A stretch of DNA of 64,000 nucleotides from Cellulomonas fulva (GTDB taxonomy: Bacteria > Actinomycetota > Actinomycetes > Actinomycetales > Cellulomonadaceae). Positions 17,382 to 25,880 of the stretch are shown here, piece after piece. The stretch lies in contig NZ_JAHBOH010000001.1 of NCBI RefSeq assembly GCF_018531375.1, positions 806,001-870,000 of the forward strand, read 5' to 3'. The notes beneath the pieces are model-generated. The model was not told the origin of the DNA. It saw only the letters and a program-made list of their open reading frames with translations, and made no database searches. The translations under genes were made by a program, and so were the position numbers. Numbering within the stretch: the first letter of the stretch is position 1; every line of letters starts with the position of its first letter.

Positions 17382-17407
17382 ACTGTAGGCAGGCAAGCCT
17401 TACCTCA
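17382..17407 (-). promoter_or_regulatory. DtxR/IdeR-type iron box over the siderophore-interacting protein promoter
   Basis: On the minus strand the 19-bp box TGAGGTAAGGCTTGCCTGC (17389-17407) resembles the consensus TTAGGTTAGGCTAACCTAA at most positions. It is followed directly by TACAGT (-10, 17382-17387), and TTGTTG lies 18 bp upstream of that -10 as a candidate -35. The repressor site therefore covers the promoter spacer, the arrangement expected for iron repression. Similarity to the consensus is from memory, not a scored search. Confidence 0.75.
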
Positions 17408-17440
17408 ACAAGCCTGCCGGTCAGGAGGCGCGCGTCACAC

Positions 17441-18640
17441 TCAGCCGACCGTCGTGCCGAACACCAGGCCCAGGACGTACGTCGCCGCGGCCGCGCCCCA
17501 GCCGATCGCGAGCTGGCGCAGCGCGCGCTTGGCCGGCGACGTGCCGGACAGCAGCCCGACGACGGCACCGGTTCCCAGCAGCGCGACGCCCACCAGCCCC
17601 GCGGACCACGCGACCGCGGTCCAGCCGGTCGCGCCGAGCAGGTAGGGGAGCACGGGGATCGCCGCGCCCGACGCGAAGAAGCAGAAGCTCGCGACCGCGG
17701 CCGCGAGCGCGGTCCCCACCGTCTCGTGCTCGTCGGCCTCCTCGACGGGGGCGGCGTCCGGCGCCGGCCGCGCCGCACCGGTCACGTCGGCTGTGCCGGT
17801 CGCGTCAGTCGTGTGAGTCGCGTCAGCCGGGCCGGTCGCACCCGTTGTGCCTTCTGTGGGGACGACGAGCGCGCTGCCCGCGTAGGCCTCGAGCGACATC
17901 AGGACGGTGCGCGCGCGCTCCGCGGCCTCGTCCGGCGCCATCCCGCGGGCGCGGTAGACCAGGGCGAGCTCGTTGGCGTCGACGTCGAGGTGCGGCAGCG
18001 CGGCGCGCGCGTGCGCTCCGGGCCGGGACGCCTCGAGCAGCTCGCGCTGGGAGCGCACCGAGACGTACTCGCCGGCACCCATCGACAGCGCACCGGCGAG
18101 CAGCCCGGCGAGACCGGACAGGAGCACGGTCGCGTTCGAGGCGCCCGACGCCCCGATGCCGAGCACCAGCGCGAGGTTCGAGACGAGGCCGTCGTTGGCG
18201 CCGAAGACGGCCGCGCGGAACGTGCCGGAGATGCGGTTGCGGCCGCGGATCGCGAGCCCGCGCACGACCTCCTCGTGGATCCGCTCGTCGGCCGCCATCT
18301 GCGGCGTCGCGTCCGCGTCCTCGTCGTACGACGAGCGTGCCTCCGCCCGCTGCGCGAGCGCGAGGACGAAGACCGAGCCGAACGTGCGCGCCAGCCAGGC
18401 GAGGCTGCGCGTGCGCCAGTCGCCGCGCAGCGGCTTGCCGACGTCGTCGCCCAGCAGGTCGAGCCAGTGCTGCTCGTGCCGCCGCTCGGCCTCCGCGAGC
18501 GCCAGGAGGATCTCGCGCTCCTCCCCGGTCCGGCGGCCGGCGAGGTCGCGGTAGACCGCCGCCTCGGCGCGCTCGTCGGCCAGGTACTGCCGCCAGCGCC
18601 GCTTCTGGGCGCGCGTGGGCACGGGAGCACTCGTGGTCAT
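17441..18640 (-). CDS. Ferritin-like/VIT1 fusion membrane transporter (MbfA-like)
   Basis: A 399-residue fusion of a ferritin/rubrerythrin-like domain (~10-140; ADERAEAAVYRDLAG and LAEAERRHEQHWLDLL supply E and ExxH ligands) with a VIT1/CCC1-type Fe/Mn transporter. The VIT1 part opens with GTFRAAVFGANDGLVSNLAL and GAGEYVSVRSQRELLE. C-terminal helices are SFCFFASGAAIPVLPYLLG and the last two segments. MbfA-type fusions export iron from the cytoplasm. A Thr/Ala/Asp-rich linker of 25-30 residues in the cytoplasmic loop is made of imperfect short repeats. It lies upstream of the iron-boxed reductase on the same strand, but that gene has its own promoter. Confidence 0.9.
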   Translation of the reverse strand: MTTSAPVPTRAQKRRWRQYLADERAEAAVYRDLAGRRTGEEREILLALAEAERRHEQHWLDLLGDDVGKPLRGDWRTRSLAWLARTFGSVFVLALAQRAEARSSYDEDADATPQMAADERIHEEVVRGLAIRGRNRISGTFRAAVFGANDGLVSNLALVLGIGASGASNATVLLSGLAGLLAGALSMGAGEYVSVRSQRELLEASRPGAHARAALPHLDVDANELALVYRARGMAPDEAAERARTVLMSLEAYAGSALVVPTEGTTGATGPADATHTTDATGTADVTGAARPAPDAAPVEEADEHETVGTALAAAVASFCFFASGAAIPVLPYLLGATGWTAVAWSAGLVGVALLGTGAVVGLLSGTSPAKRALRQLAIGWGAAAATYVLGLVFGTTVG

Positions 18641-18692
18641 CCCGTCATCGTGACAGCCGCAGAAAGGGCGAACCGGTCATCGGGGCGAGTTC

Positions 18693-18722
18693 GGATCCTC
18701 GAATCGGCAGTTCCGAGGATCC
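18693..18722. terminator. Small hairpin, possible terminator
   Basis: GGATCCTCG (18693-18701) pairs with CGAGGATCC (18714-18722) around a 12-nt loop. It lies between the stop of the leftward membrane protein gene at 18821 and the start of the ferritin/VIT1 gene, so it could end the upstream transcript. The stem is short and unsupported by a U-tract. Confidence 0.4.
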
Positions 18723-18820
18723 TGCGCACCGGCCTCCGGGTTCAGGCATTCGGCTCCGCCTGGCTCACGCCGCCACGGCGGCACGAGCGTGACGAGACCT
18801 CGACCCGACCGGGTGGCCCG

Positions 18821-19504
18821 TCAGGGGAGCAGGACGTCCGGACCCGTGTCCTCGGCGCCCCACCGCACGCCGTCGCGGTACGTGACGTGGACGCCGTTGA
18901 TCTCCACCCGGCCCGAGCCCGGGGCATGGATGAGGAGAAGGAGCTGTTGCCGGTCGGCCTCGTCGAGGCTCAGGGTGGCGCCGGCGGCGTCGACGAGGTC
19001 CGTGCACATCGTCGAGAGATCCTCGACACCGGCCGTCCCGATCGCGCCGAAGCCGAGCCCGGGGTCCAGCGTGCACCGCTTCGCCTCGAACGTGGCACCG
19101 GCGTCGTTGCGCGTGACGGTCGCCGTCACGTCACGGATCACGACCTCGCCGTCCTGACCGGAGAGGTGGTGGATACCGACGGCGACGTCGGACGCGCCCT
19201 GATCGAACTCGGTTCCGTCTCCCGCCTCGACGAAGCGCTCCGGGTGAGTCAGCCACCACGTACCTGCGCCGAGCGCACCGAGGACGACGAGCGCCGTCGC
19301 GGCGGCCGGCAGCCACCGCCACATCCCCGGGCGCGCACGCCCGGTCTCCGGCTCGACCCGTACCCCGTCCGTCGTCGGACTCAAGCGTCCCCCTGCCCGC
19401 GCAGCCTGCCCAGGCGCCGACGTTAGCGGAACGGCGGCCGAGGTCGACCCGTCTTGCCGCGAGCTCGGAACGACGTCGGGCACGACTGCCTCACCGACCC
19501 CCAC
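18821..19504 (-). CDS. Hypothetical single-pass membrane protein
   Basis: A 227-residue protein I do not recognise. A ~60-residue polar N-terminus precedes one transmembrane helix (LPAAATALVVLGALGAGTWW, about residues 65-84), followed by an outer domain of ~140 residues with two Cys (AKRCTLDPG and STMCTDLVD) that may form a disulfide. The GTG start lies one base after the stop of the upstream Gfo/Idh/MocA gene, suggesting coupling, but an internal start at a later residue is possible because the first 60 residues are low complexity. Confidence 0.55.
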   Translation of the reverse strand: MGVGEAVVPDVVPSSRQDGSTSAAVPLTSAPGQAARAGGRLSPTTDGVRVEPETGRARPGMWRWLPAAATALVVLGALGAGTWWLTHPERFVEAGDGTEFDQGASDVAVGIHHLSGQDGEVVIRDVTATVTRNDAGATFEAKRCTLDPGLGFGAIGTAGVEDLSTMCTDLVDAAGATLSLDEADRQQLLLLIHAPGSGRVEINGVHVTYRDGVRWGAEDTGPDVLLP

Positions 19505-19505
19505 G

Positions 19506-20591
19506 TCACGTGGCCCAGGGCGGGGTCTCGACCTCCACCGGCCGGCCGGTGCGCGCGGACTCCTCGATGGCGAGGCCGAGCAGGTGGTCGTGGCAGCCGT
19601 CCGCGAGCGGGTACGGCTGCGGCCCGTCGTCGTGCAGCCAGGCGGCGCAGCCGGCGAGCAGGCCGGCCACGGCGAGGTCGTCGTCCGCGAGCCGTGCGCC
19701 GTGGAACTCGTTGCGGTAGAGCACGCGCCCCTCGAGGCTGAGGTGCTCGAGGTCGAAGCCGTCGAGGTTCTGCTCGATCCCGGACATGCGGCGCTCGATC
19801 CGCGAGGTGACGACCGTGCGCTCCCCCGCCCAGCGCGTCACCTCGTCGCTGACGATCTCGCCGAGGGACCCGCGCACCACGATCCGGTTGGTGCGCAGCG
19901 GGTTGTGCCACTGGTTGTCGGTGAAGTCGTACAGCGCGCTGCGCCCGTCGCCCAGGTCGATCGTCGCAAGCAGCGTGGCGGCGGTGGCCGGCTCGGTGGC
20001 GCCCGTCCAGCCGTCGCGGCTCAGGGGGTCGAGCAGGGGCGCCTCGAAGCGTGAGGTGCGCACCACGGCCGGGCCGCGACCGGCCCCGAGGAGGCTCCGC
20101 ACCAGCCCCGTCGCGTGGTAGAGGTGCGTCGAGGAGACCTGCACGCTCGTCGGCTCGCCGATGAGCCCGGCCTCCACCACCGCGCGCCGCGCGGCGTGCG
20201 CGGGCATGAACGGGCTGTGCTCCGCGACCTGGACCAGGCCGCTCGCGCCCACGTCCGACCACAGGGCGCGCAGGCCGTCCGCGTCCGGCGCGGGCGGCGT
20301 CTCGGCCAGCACGGGGACGCCGGCCGCGACCACCTCGCGGACCACGCCGGGAGTGACGGGCCAGGGCACCGACGCGACCACCAGCTCCGGGCGCTCGGGG
20401 AAGCCGCCCACCAGCTCCGCGACCGTGCGCACGGTCGGCACGCCCCACTGCGCCTCGACCTCCGCACCGCGCTCCGCCGACCGCGACACCACGCCGACGC
20501 ACTCGAACCGCTCCGGCAGCACGCGAGCCATCCGCGCGAAGAACTCCGCGCGCCACCCGCTCCCCACGATCCCGAACCGCAGCGGTGCCAT
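19506..20591 (-). CDS. Gfo/Idh/MocA family oxidoreductase
   Basis: A 361-residue NAD(P)-dependent dehydrogenase of the Gfo/Idh/MocA type, which usually oxidises sugars or cyclitols. The Rossmann motif is FGIVGSGWRAEFFARM (residues ~5-20). The next conserved piece is VPVLAETPPAPDADG, where the usual EKP reads ETP; the second domain contains QVAEHSPFMPAHAA in place of the usual NxRF-like block. The missing catalytic Lys of EKP is notable and may mean altered or lost activity. ATG at 20591 follows GAGGAGG on the minus strand. Confidence 0.82.
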   Translation of the reverse strand: MAPLRFGIVGSGWRAEFFARMARVLPERFECVGVVSRSAERGAEVEAQWGVPTVRTVAELVGGFPERPELVVASVPWPVTPGVVREVVAAGVPVLAETPPAPDADGLRALWSDVGASGLVQVAEHSPFMPAHAARRAVVEAGLIGEPTSVQVSSTHLYHATGLVRSLLGAGRGPAVVRTSRFEAPLLDPLSRDGWTGATEPATAATLLATIDLGDGRSALYDFTDNQWHNPLRTNRIVVRGSLGEIVSDEVTRWAGERTVVTSRIERRMSGIEQNLDGFDLEHLSLEGRVLYRNEFHGARLADDDLAVAGLLAGCAAWLHDDGPQPYPLADGCHDHLLGLAIEESARTGRPVEVETPPWAT

Positions 20592-20721
20592 GCGACCTCC
20601 TCGTCGTCGTGCTCGTCGTGCCCGTCCGGCCACCAAACCAGCCTCGGGTGACGACGGCAAAGGGAGTCGGCCACTAGGTTCTGACACGGCAGCCGACCGG
20701 GCGGCACGACGAGGGGGACAC

Positions 20722-21405
20722 GTGACCATCAGCGAGCCGAGCCGGGAGCCCGACGCGGCCGGCACCGTGAACCCGGTGAATGTCGTCGTCGCGCTGTTCC
20801 GGTTCGGGGTCGCCGCGCTCGCGCTGGCCGGGACCAAGGAGGTCTGGCTGCACGGGCAGCTCGACGACCTGCTCTACTTCACCAACCAGTCCGGCGTGCT
20901 GCTGGCGGTCGTGATGATCTGGGCGGGGTTCGCCTCGCTGCTGGGCAAGCGCCAGCCGCCCGGCTGGTTCAAGGGCGGGGTGACGCTGTTCCTCGCGATC
21001 ACCGGCCTGGTCGCGTACTTCGTGCTCGAGCCCGAGGCCGCGGACGCGCCCACGCTCGCGATCGGGCTGACGTCCGGCCAGATCGAGCACCAGCTCGACC
21101 CCGTGCTCGCCTTCCTGGACTTCCTGCTGCTCGACCAGCACCGCCGCCTGCGCTGGCGGTACTCGTGGTGGTGGCTGGTCTACCTGCTGGCGTACGTGAC
21201 GTTCACGACCGTCCGCGGCACGGTGTGGGACCTGGACTACCCGTACGGGTTCATCGACCTCGGCGAGCTGGGCTGGGGCGGGCTGCTGCTCAACGTCCTG
21301 GTCTACGGCATCGGCTTCACGCTGCTCGGGCTGCTGATCATCCTGATCGACCGCCGGATGCCCGCCCGCGCCCTCGTCGGGAACCCGGTGCCGACCAGGA
21401 CGTGA
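20722..21405 (+). CDS. Pr6Pr family membrane protein
   Basis: A 227-residue polytopic membrane protein of the Pr6Pr family (six helices, related to eukaryotic FAR-17a/AIG1). The diagnostic DLLYFTNQSGVLLAVVMIWAG follows the first helix, and LDPVLAFLDFLLLDQHRRL, WWWLVYLLAYVTFTTVRG and the YPYGFIDLGELGWGG loop complete the pattern. AIG1 relatives are lipid hydrolases with Thr/His catalytic residues, but bacterial activity is unknown. GTG 20722 follows GACGAGGGGG; the longer ORF reads into the divergent gene. It diverges from the Gfo/Idh/MocA gene. Confidence 0.82.
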   Translation: MTISEPSREPDAAGTVNPVNVVVALFRFGVAALALAGTKEVWLHGQLDDLLYFTNQSGVLLAVVMIWAGFASLLGKRQPPGWFKGGVTLFLAITGLVAYFVLEPEAADAPTLAIGLTSGQIEHQLDPVLAFLDFLLLDQHRRLRWRYSWWWLVYLLAYVTFTTVRGTVWDLDYPYGFIDLGELGWGGLLLNVLVYGIGFTLLGLLIILIDRRMPARALVGNPVPTRT

Positions 21406-21469
21406 CCGCGCTCGCCACCACCCTCGCGACGGCGCTCGCGGACGGGGTCCCCGGCTGGGACCATCGGGC

Positions 21470-22225
21470 GTGCGCATCGCGACGTTCAACCTCCAGCACG
21501 GGCGCGCGACGACGAGCGGGCGCGTCGACCACGCGGCGCTGACGCGGGCGGTCCGCTCCCTCGACGCCGACGTGCTCGCGCTGCAGGAGGTCGACCGCGG
21601 GCAGCTGCGCTCCGGGCGCAGCGACCAGGCCGCGCTCGTCGCGCAGGCGTCGGGTGCGGCGCACGTGCGGATGGCGCCCGCGCTCGTCGGGCCCGCGGGA
21701 CTGTGGCGGCGCGCTACCGCGCGCGACCGCGGCGGGGCGGCGTACGGCGTCGCGATCGTGAGCCGGTTCACCGTGCGGGAGTGGACGACGATCCCGCTGC
21801 CGCGGCTGCCGGGCGTCACCCTGGTCGGCGCCGGGCGCGTCCGACGGCCGTACCGGGACCAGCCGCGCGTCGCGCTGGTCGCCGTGGTCGAGACGCCGCA
21901 CGGCGCGGTGACCGTGGTCGGTACGCACCTGTCCTACCTGCCGGGGCAGGGCGAGCGTCAGCTCGAGCACCTGCTGGCCGCGCTGGGCACGGCCGAGCCG
22001 CTCGTCGTGCTGGGGGACCTCAACCTGCGGCCGCCCGCCGTCCGGCGCGTGGCCGGCGCCCGCGGCCTCGAGGCGATCGCCGCGGCGCCGACCTACCCCG
22101 CCGAGGAGCCGCGGGCGCAGATCGACCACGTCCTGGGCCGGGGCGTGCGGCCCGCCGGACCGGCGCGGGCCGTGGCGACCGGCGTCAGCGACCACCGCGC
22201 GCTCGTCGTCGACCTCACGCCGTGA
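21470..22225 (+). CDS. Endonuclease/exonuclease/phosphatase family hydrolase
   Basis: A 251-residue metal-dependent phosphodiesterase-fold protein. Conserved active-site pieces are present in order: TFNLQHGR (Asn), LALQEVDRG (metal-binding Glu), VGTHLSYLPG (His), VLGDLNLRP (Asp/Asn), QIDHVLGRG (Asp-His) and the terminal SDHRALVVDL. The family ranges from DNA repair nucleases to sphingomyelinases; with no signal peptide, an intracellular phosphodiesterase or phosphatase is likely. The GTG start lies 64 bp after the Pr6Pr gene. Confidence 0.88.
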   Translation: MRIATFNLQHGRATTSGRVDHAALTRAVRSLDADVLALQEVDRGQLRSGRSDQAALVAQASGAAHVRMAPALVGPAGLWRRATARDRGGAAYGVAIVSRFTVREWTTIPLPRLPGVTLVGAGRVRRPYRDQPRVALVAVVETPHGAVTVVGTHLSYLPGQGERQLEHLLAALGTAEPLVVLGDLNLRPPAVRRVAGARGLEAIAAAPTYPAEEPRAQIDHVLGRGVRPAGPARAVATGVSDHRALVVDLTP

Positions 22226-22364
22226 GAGCCGCCGCCGCCCCGTGCTCAACCGGTTCGGGAACGGTCGCTCCCAGCGGACTGCCAGGAACGTCGCGTACCG
22301 TGCACGGGTGCCGCCGCTGCGGTTCGCTCTCCCGACCTCACCCCCGACCTCACGGAGCACACCC

Positions 22365-23363
22365 GTGCACGCCTTCCGCCGCACGACCTCTCGTCGCGTC
22401 GCCGCCACCGTCACCGCGACGGTCACCGCCGCCACGCTCGCCCTGACGCTCGCCGCCTGCGGCAGCGACGCCGACGACACGGGCGCCGACGCGACGCCGA
22501 CGGCCACGGCCGACGCCGGCGCCTCCGCGGAGCCGACCCCCGCGGCCACCGCCGCCGCCACGCCGAGCGCCGAGGACGTCGCCGCGCTCGAGAAGGTCAC
22601 GGTCGAGGGCGAGCCGGGCTCGGAGCCGACGATCACGCTGCCGACCAACCCGTTCACCGTCACCGCGAACGTGGCCCGGGTCATCACCGAGGGCGACGGC
22701 GAGGCCATCGAGGTCGGCGACATCCTCGAGACCCAGCTCACCGCGGTCGACAGCGCCGGCACCCGCCTGGGCAGCACCTACGAGGACGAGGCCAGCCAGC
22801 CCTGGACCGTCGCGGACAGCCTCCCGGCGCTCGACGACGCGCTGGCGACCGTGAACATCGGCGCGCAGGTGCTGCTGGCCCTGACCAGCGGCGACGACAC
22901 CGCCGTCTACGTCTTCGAGCCCACCGCGAAGATCCCCAGCCGGGCGTCCGGTACCGCCGCGGACCCGGTCGAGGGCCTGCCGACGGTCGAGCTCGCCGAC
23001 GACGGCACCCCGACGATCACGCCGTCCGACGCGGACGCCCCGACCAAGCTCACCGTCGAGCCGCTCATCGAGGGCGACGGCGCCACGGTCGAGTCCGGTG
23101 ACAACCTCCTGGTGCAGTACACCGGCGCGCTCTGGGACGGCACCGTCTTCGACTCGTCGTGGGACGCCCAGCCGTTCCCGGTGACGTCGATCGGCACCGC
23201 CCAGGTGATCGACGGCTGGAACGAGGGCCTGGTCGGCCAGAAGGTCGGCAGCCAGGTGCTGCTCGTCGTGCCGCCGGACAAGGGCTACGGCGACACGGCG
23301 CAGGGCGACATCCCGGCCGGGTCGACGCTCGTCTTCGTCGTCGACATCCTCTGGGCCAGCTGA
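22365..23363 (+). CDS. FKBP-type peptidyl-prolyl isomerase lipoprotein (two FKBP domains)
   Basis: A 332-residue exported lipoprotein. The signal ends in a lipobox (LTLAACG, Cys at ~28), then an Ala/Thr-rich linker of ~35 residues. The first FKBP-like domain (~90-200; VARVITEGDGEAIEVGDILE) has lost most active-site residues. The second (~225-332) is complete: VQYTGALWDGTVFDSSW, VIDGWNEGLVGQKVGSQVLL and PPDKGYGDTAQGDIPAGSTL. Expected to assist folding of secreted proteins at the outer face of the membrane. GTG 22365 follows ACGGAGCAC; upstream in-frame codons do not look coding. Confidence 0.88.
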   Translation: MHAFRRTTSRRVAATVTATVTAATLALTLAACGSDADDTGADATPTATADAGASAEPTPAATAAATPSAEDVAALEKVTVEGEPGSEPTITLPTNPFTVTANVARVITEGDGEAIEVGDILETQLTAVDSAGTRLGSTYEDEASQPWTVADSLPALDDALATVNIGAQVLLALTSGDDTAVYVFEPTAKIPSRASGTAADPVEGLPTVELADDGTPTITPSDADAPTKLTVEPLIEGDGATVESGDNLLVQYTGALWDGTVFDSSWDAQPFPVTSIGTAQVIDGWNEGLVGQKVGSQVLLVVPPDKGYGDTAQGDIPAGSTLVFVVDILWAS

Positions 23364-23381
23364 CCGCTCGCTCGAACCACC

Positions 23382-23428
23382 GCACCCCCGGTGCCGCGGG
23401 ACCCACGTCCTGCCGGCACCGGGGGTGC
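23382..23428 (+). terminator. Strong hairpin after the FKBP gene
   Basis: A perfect 15-bp stem (GCACCCCCGGTGCCG, 23382-23396, with 23414-23428) around a 17-nt loop that itself contains GGAC/GTCC. It begins 18 nt after the stop codon and is followed by GTCGTTAG. A Rho-independent terminator is the best reading. Confidence 0.8.
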
Positions 23429-23509
23429 GTCGTTAGTGTGGGCCGCAGGTCGCCGACGACCTCGCGCGGGACCCGCCCGCGCACCCACCTGGCGGCCGGG
23501 GAGCCGAGC

Positions 23510-25591
23510 ATGGACCAGGCGACGACGCCCAGGATCCGCACCGTCGCCCTGGTGGGCGCCGCCGGCGCGGGCAAGACCACGCTGACCGAGGCGCTCCTGC
23601 ACCGGGCCGGCGTGACCGGCCGGCCGGGACGCGTCGAGGACGGCTCGACGGTGACCGACCACGAGCCCGAGGAGATCGCGCGCGGGCTCTCGCTCTCGCT
23701 CGGGCTCGCGCCCTTCACGTGGCGGCTCGGGACCGGCGACGAGTACGACGTGACCCTCCTCGACACCCCCGGGTCCGCCGACTTCGCCGGCTCCCTGGAC
23801 GCCGCGCTCGCGGTGGCCGACCTCGCCGTGCTCGTCGTGTCCGCGGTCGACGGCGTGCAGGCCGGCACGCACGCCGCCTGGCGCGCGGTGGCCGAGGCCG
23901 GGCTCCCGCGGCTCGTCGTGGTGACCAAGGAGGACAAGGCCCGCGCGGACTTCCACCACGTCCTGGCGGACCTGCGCGAGGCGTTCGGCGAGGGGTTCGT
24001 GCCCCTCGAGCTGCCGCTCGGCGAGGAGGCCGCGTTCCACGGCGTGGCGGACGTGCTGAGCGAGGAGGGCCTCGAGTACGCCGCCGACGGCCGGCACAGC
24101 ACGGGCACCGTCCCGGCGGACGTCGCGGAGGAGGAGCACCGGCTGCACGGCGAGGTGACCGAGGAGATCGTCTCCCACGACGACGAGGCACTCGAGCGCT
24201 ACCTCGGCGGCGACGAGCCGTCGGCGGCCGAGCTGGGACGGACGCTCGCGCACGAGGTGCGGGACCTCGAGGCCTTCCCCGTGCTCGTCGCCTCCGGCGT
24301 CACCGAGGTCGGTGTGGACCGTCTGGCGGACCTGGTCTGCGAGCTGGGTCCCGCGCCCGGCGAGCGTCCCGCGGTCGTCGTCGCGGGGCCGACGAGCGGT
24401 TCGTCGGCGGGTCCGACGAGGGTGGAGGTGGCCGTGGACCCCGCCGGACCGGTGCTGGTGCACGCCTTCCGCACCGTCGCCGACCCGTTCGTCGGGCAGG
24501 TCACGCTGCTGCGCGTGCTGAGCGGCACCGTGCGACCCGGCGACCGGCTGCTCAACACGACCTCGCGGACCGAGGAGCGCGTGCCGGGGCTGTTCCGGCT
24601 GCGCGGCAAGGAGCACCTGCCGGTCGACGCGGCCGTCGCGGGGCAGGTGGTCGCGGTCGCCAAGCTGACCGCGACGCCGAGCGGCTCGCTGCTGACCGAC
24701 AAGGCGGGCCCGGGCGCCGCGATGACCGCACCGCCGCCACCGCACCGCGCGCCGGTGTTCGGGCTCGCGCTCACTCCCGTGTCGCAGTCGGACGACGACC
24801 GGCTCTCCGGCGCGCTGACGCGGCTGGCGGCCGAGGACGCGACGCTCGTCGTCGACCGCTCGTCGGACCACACGGTGCTGCGCGGGCTCGGGGACACCCA
24901 CCTGGCCGTCGCGCTCGAGCGGCTCGCCCGCGTGTTCGGCGTCCACGTCACGACCTCGGCGGTGCCGGTCGCGTACCGCGAGACCATCCGGCGCACCGTC
25001 GAGGCCGAGGGCAAAGTCAAGAAGCAGTCCGGCGGGCACGGGCAGTTCGCGGTGGTGCAGCTGCGCGTCGGACCGCTGCCGCACGGCGAGGGGTACGCGT
25101 TCGTGGACTCGGTGGTCGGCGGGTCGGTGCCGCGTCAGTACCTGCCGTCCGTCGAGCGCGGCGCCGCCGAGGCGATGGCGCACGGCGGCCCGCACGGCTA
25201 CCCCGTGGTGGACCTGCGGGTCGAGGTCTACGACGGCAAGTCGCACTCCGTCGACTCCTCCGACATGGCCTTCCGGGCCGCGGCAGCCAACGGCGTGCGG
25301 GAGGCGCTCGCGGCCGCGGGCACGGTGGTGCTCGAGCCGATCGACCACGTCACCGTCGTCGTCCCGTCCGCCGCGCAGGGCGACGTCATGGGCGACCTGT
25401 CCGGGCGGCGGGGGCGCATCACGACGACGAGCGCGCGCGACGGCGGCCTGGTCGCGATCGAGGCCGACGTGCCGCAGGCCGAGCTCGCCCGCTACGTCCT
25501 GGACCTGCGCTCGCTGACCGGCGGCCGCGCCGAGCTGACCGTCCACCCCTCCCACTACGACCCCTGCCCCGACCACCTCCTCCCCACCTGA
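23510..25591 (+). CDS. Elongation factor G-like protein EF-G2
   Basis: A 693-residue paralogue of translocase EF-G. The G1 P-loop is GAAGAGKTT (16-24) and G3 is DTPGSADFAG. G4 reads VVVTKEDKARADF, with Thr in place of the usual Asn of NKxD. Switch I is shortened and lacks the canonical RGITI element. Domains II-V follow, with domain IV (EGKVKKQSGGHGQFAVVQL) intact and a usual C-terminal QGDVMGDLSGRRGRI block. Actinobacterial EF-G2 proteins often do not replace EF-G in translation, so a regulatory or conditional role is likely. ATG 23510 gives the correct N-terminus. No ribosomal genes are adjacent. Confidence 0.88.
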   Translation: MDQATTPRIRTVALVGAAGAGKTTLTEALLHRAGVTGRPGRVEDGSTVTDHEPEEIARGLSLSLGLAPFTWRLGTGDEYDVTLLDTPGSADFAGSLDAALAVADLAVLVVSAVDGVQAGTHAAWRAVAEAGLPRLVVVTKEDKARADFHHVLADLREAFGEGFVPLELPLGEEAAFHGVADVLSEEGLEYAADGRHSTGTVPADVAEEEHRLHGEVTEEIVSHDDEALERYLGGDEPSAAELGRTLAHEVRDLEAFPVLVASGVTEVGVDRLADLVCELGPAPGERPAVVVAGPTSGSSAGPTRVEVAVDPAGPVLVHAFRTVADPFVGQVTLLRVLSGTVRPGDRLLNTTSRTEERVPGLFRLRGKEHLPVDAAVAGQVVAVAKLTATPSGSLLTDKAGPGAAMTAPPPPHRAPVFGLALTPVSQSDDDRLSGALTRLAAEDATLVVDRSSDHTVLRGLGDTHLAVALERLARVFGVHVTTSAVPVAYRETIRRTVEAEGKVKKQSGGHGQFAVVQLRVGPLPHGEGYAFVDSVVGGSVPRQYLPSVERGAAEAMAHGGPHGYPVVDLRVEVYDGKSHSVDSSDMAFRAAAANGVREALAAAGTVVLEPIDHVTVVVPSAAQGDVMGDLSGRRGRITTTSARDGGLVAIEADVPQAELARYVLDLRSLTGGRAELTVHPSHYDPCPDHLLPT

Positions 25592-25732
25592 CCCACCCCC
25601 CTTCCCGGCCCGCCCTCCTTCCCCCCGCCCGCCCCGCCTCCCGCCGAGACCCCATCCCTCCGCCCCCGCCAACCGCCGCCCCACCCCCGCCACCCACCGC
25701 CCCCACCCCCGCCACCCACCGCCCCCACCCAC
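25592..25732. repeat. C-rich low-complexity tract with 22-bp tandem repeat
   Basis: About 140 bp downstream of EF-G2 that is almost entirely C on the plus strand with sparse A/T and very little G. It includes a 22-bp unit (GCCACCCACCGCCCCCACCC plus two bases) occurring nearly twice at 25689-25730. The complementary strand carries repeated GGG runs able to form G-quadruplexes. A G-poor, C-rich transcript is also what Rho-loading sites look like. The tract ends at the hairpin 25733-25788. Confidence 0.7.
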
Positions 25733-25788
25733 CGAGAACGTCATCCCTCCGGTTCTGGGCGCTGAGAGCCGGAGCGATGACGTTCTCG
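25733..25788. repeat. Intergenic hairpin family, copy 1
   Basis: Arms of 24 nt (25733-25756 and 25765-25788) around an 8-nt loop, with one mismatch and one G-U pair. The core GAGAACGTCAT...ATGACGTTCTC is identical in three places in the window. It lies 142 bp after EF-G2 and 92 bp before the GH113 start, with no U-tract. Confidence 0.85.
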
Positions 25789-25880
25789 GCGGGTGGGGGG
25801 GTGGTCGGGGCGCGGGCGGGTCCGGGGGACTTTGTTCGGGGGGTGAAGATTGTGGGAGCATCCCGGGGGAGGTGGGGCAC

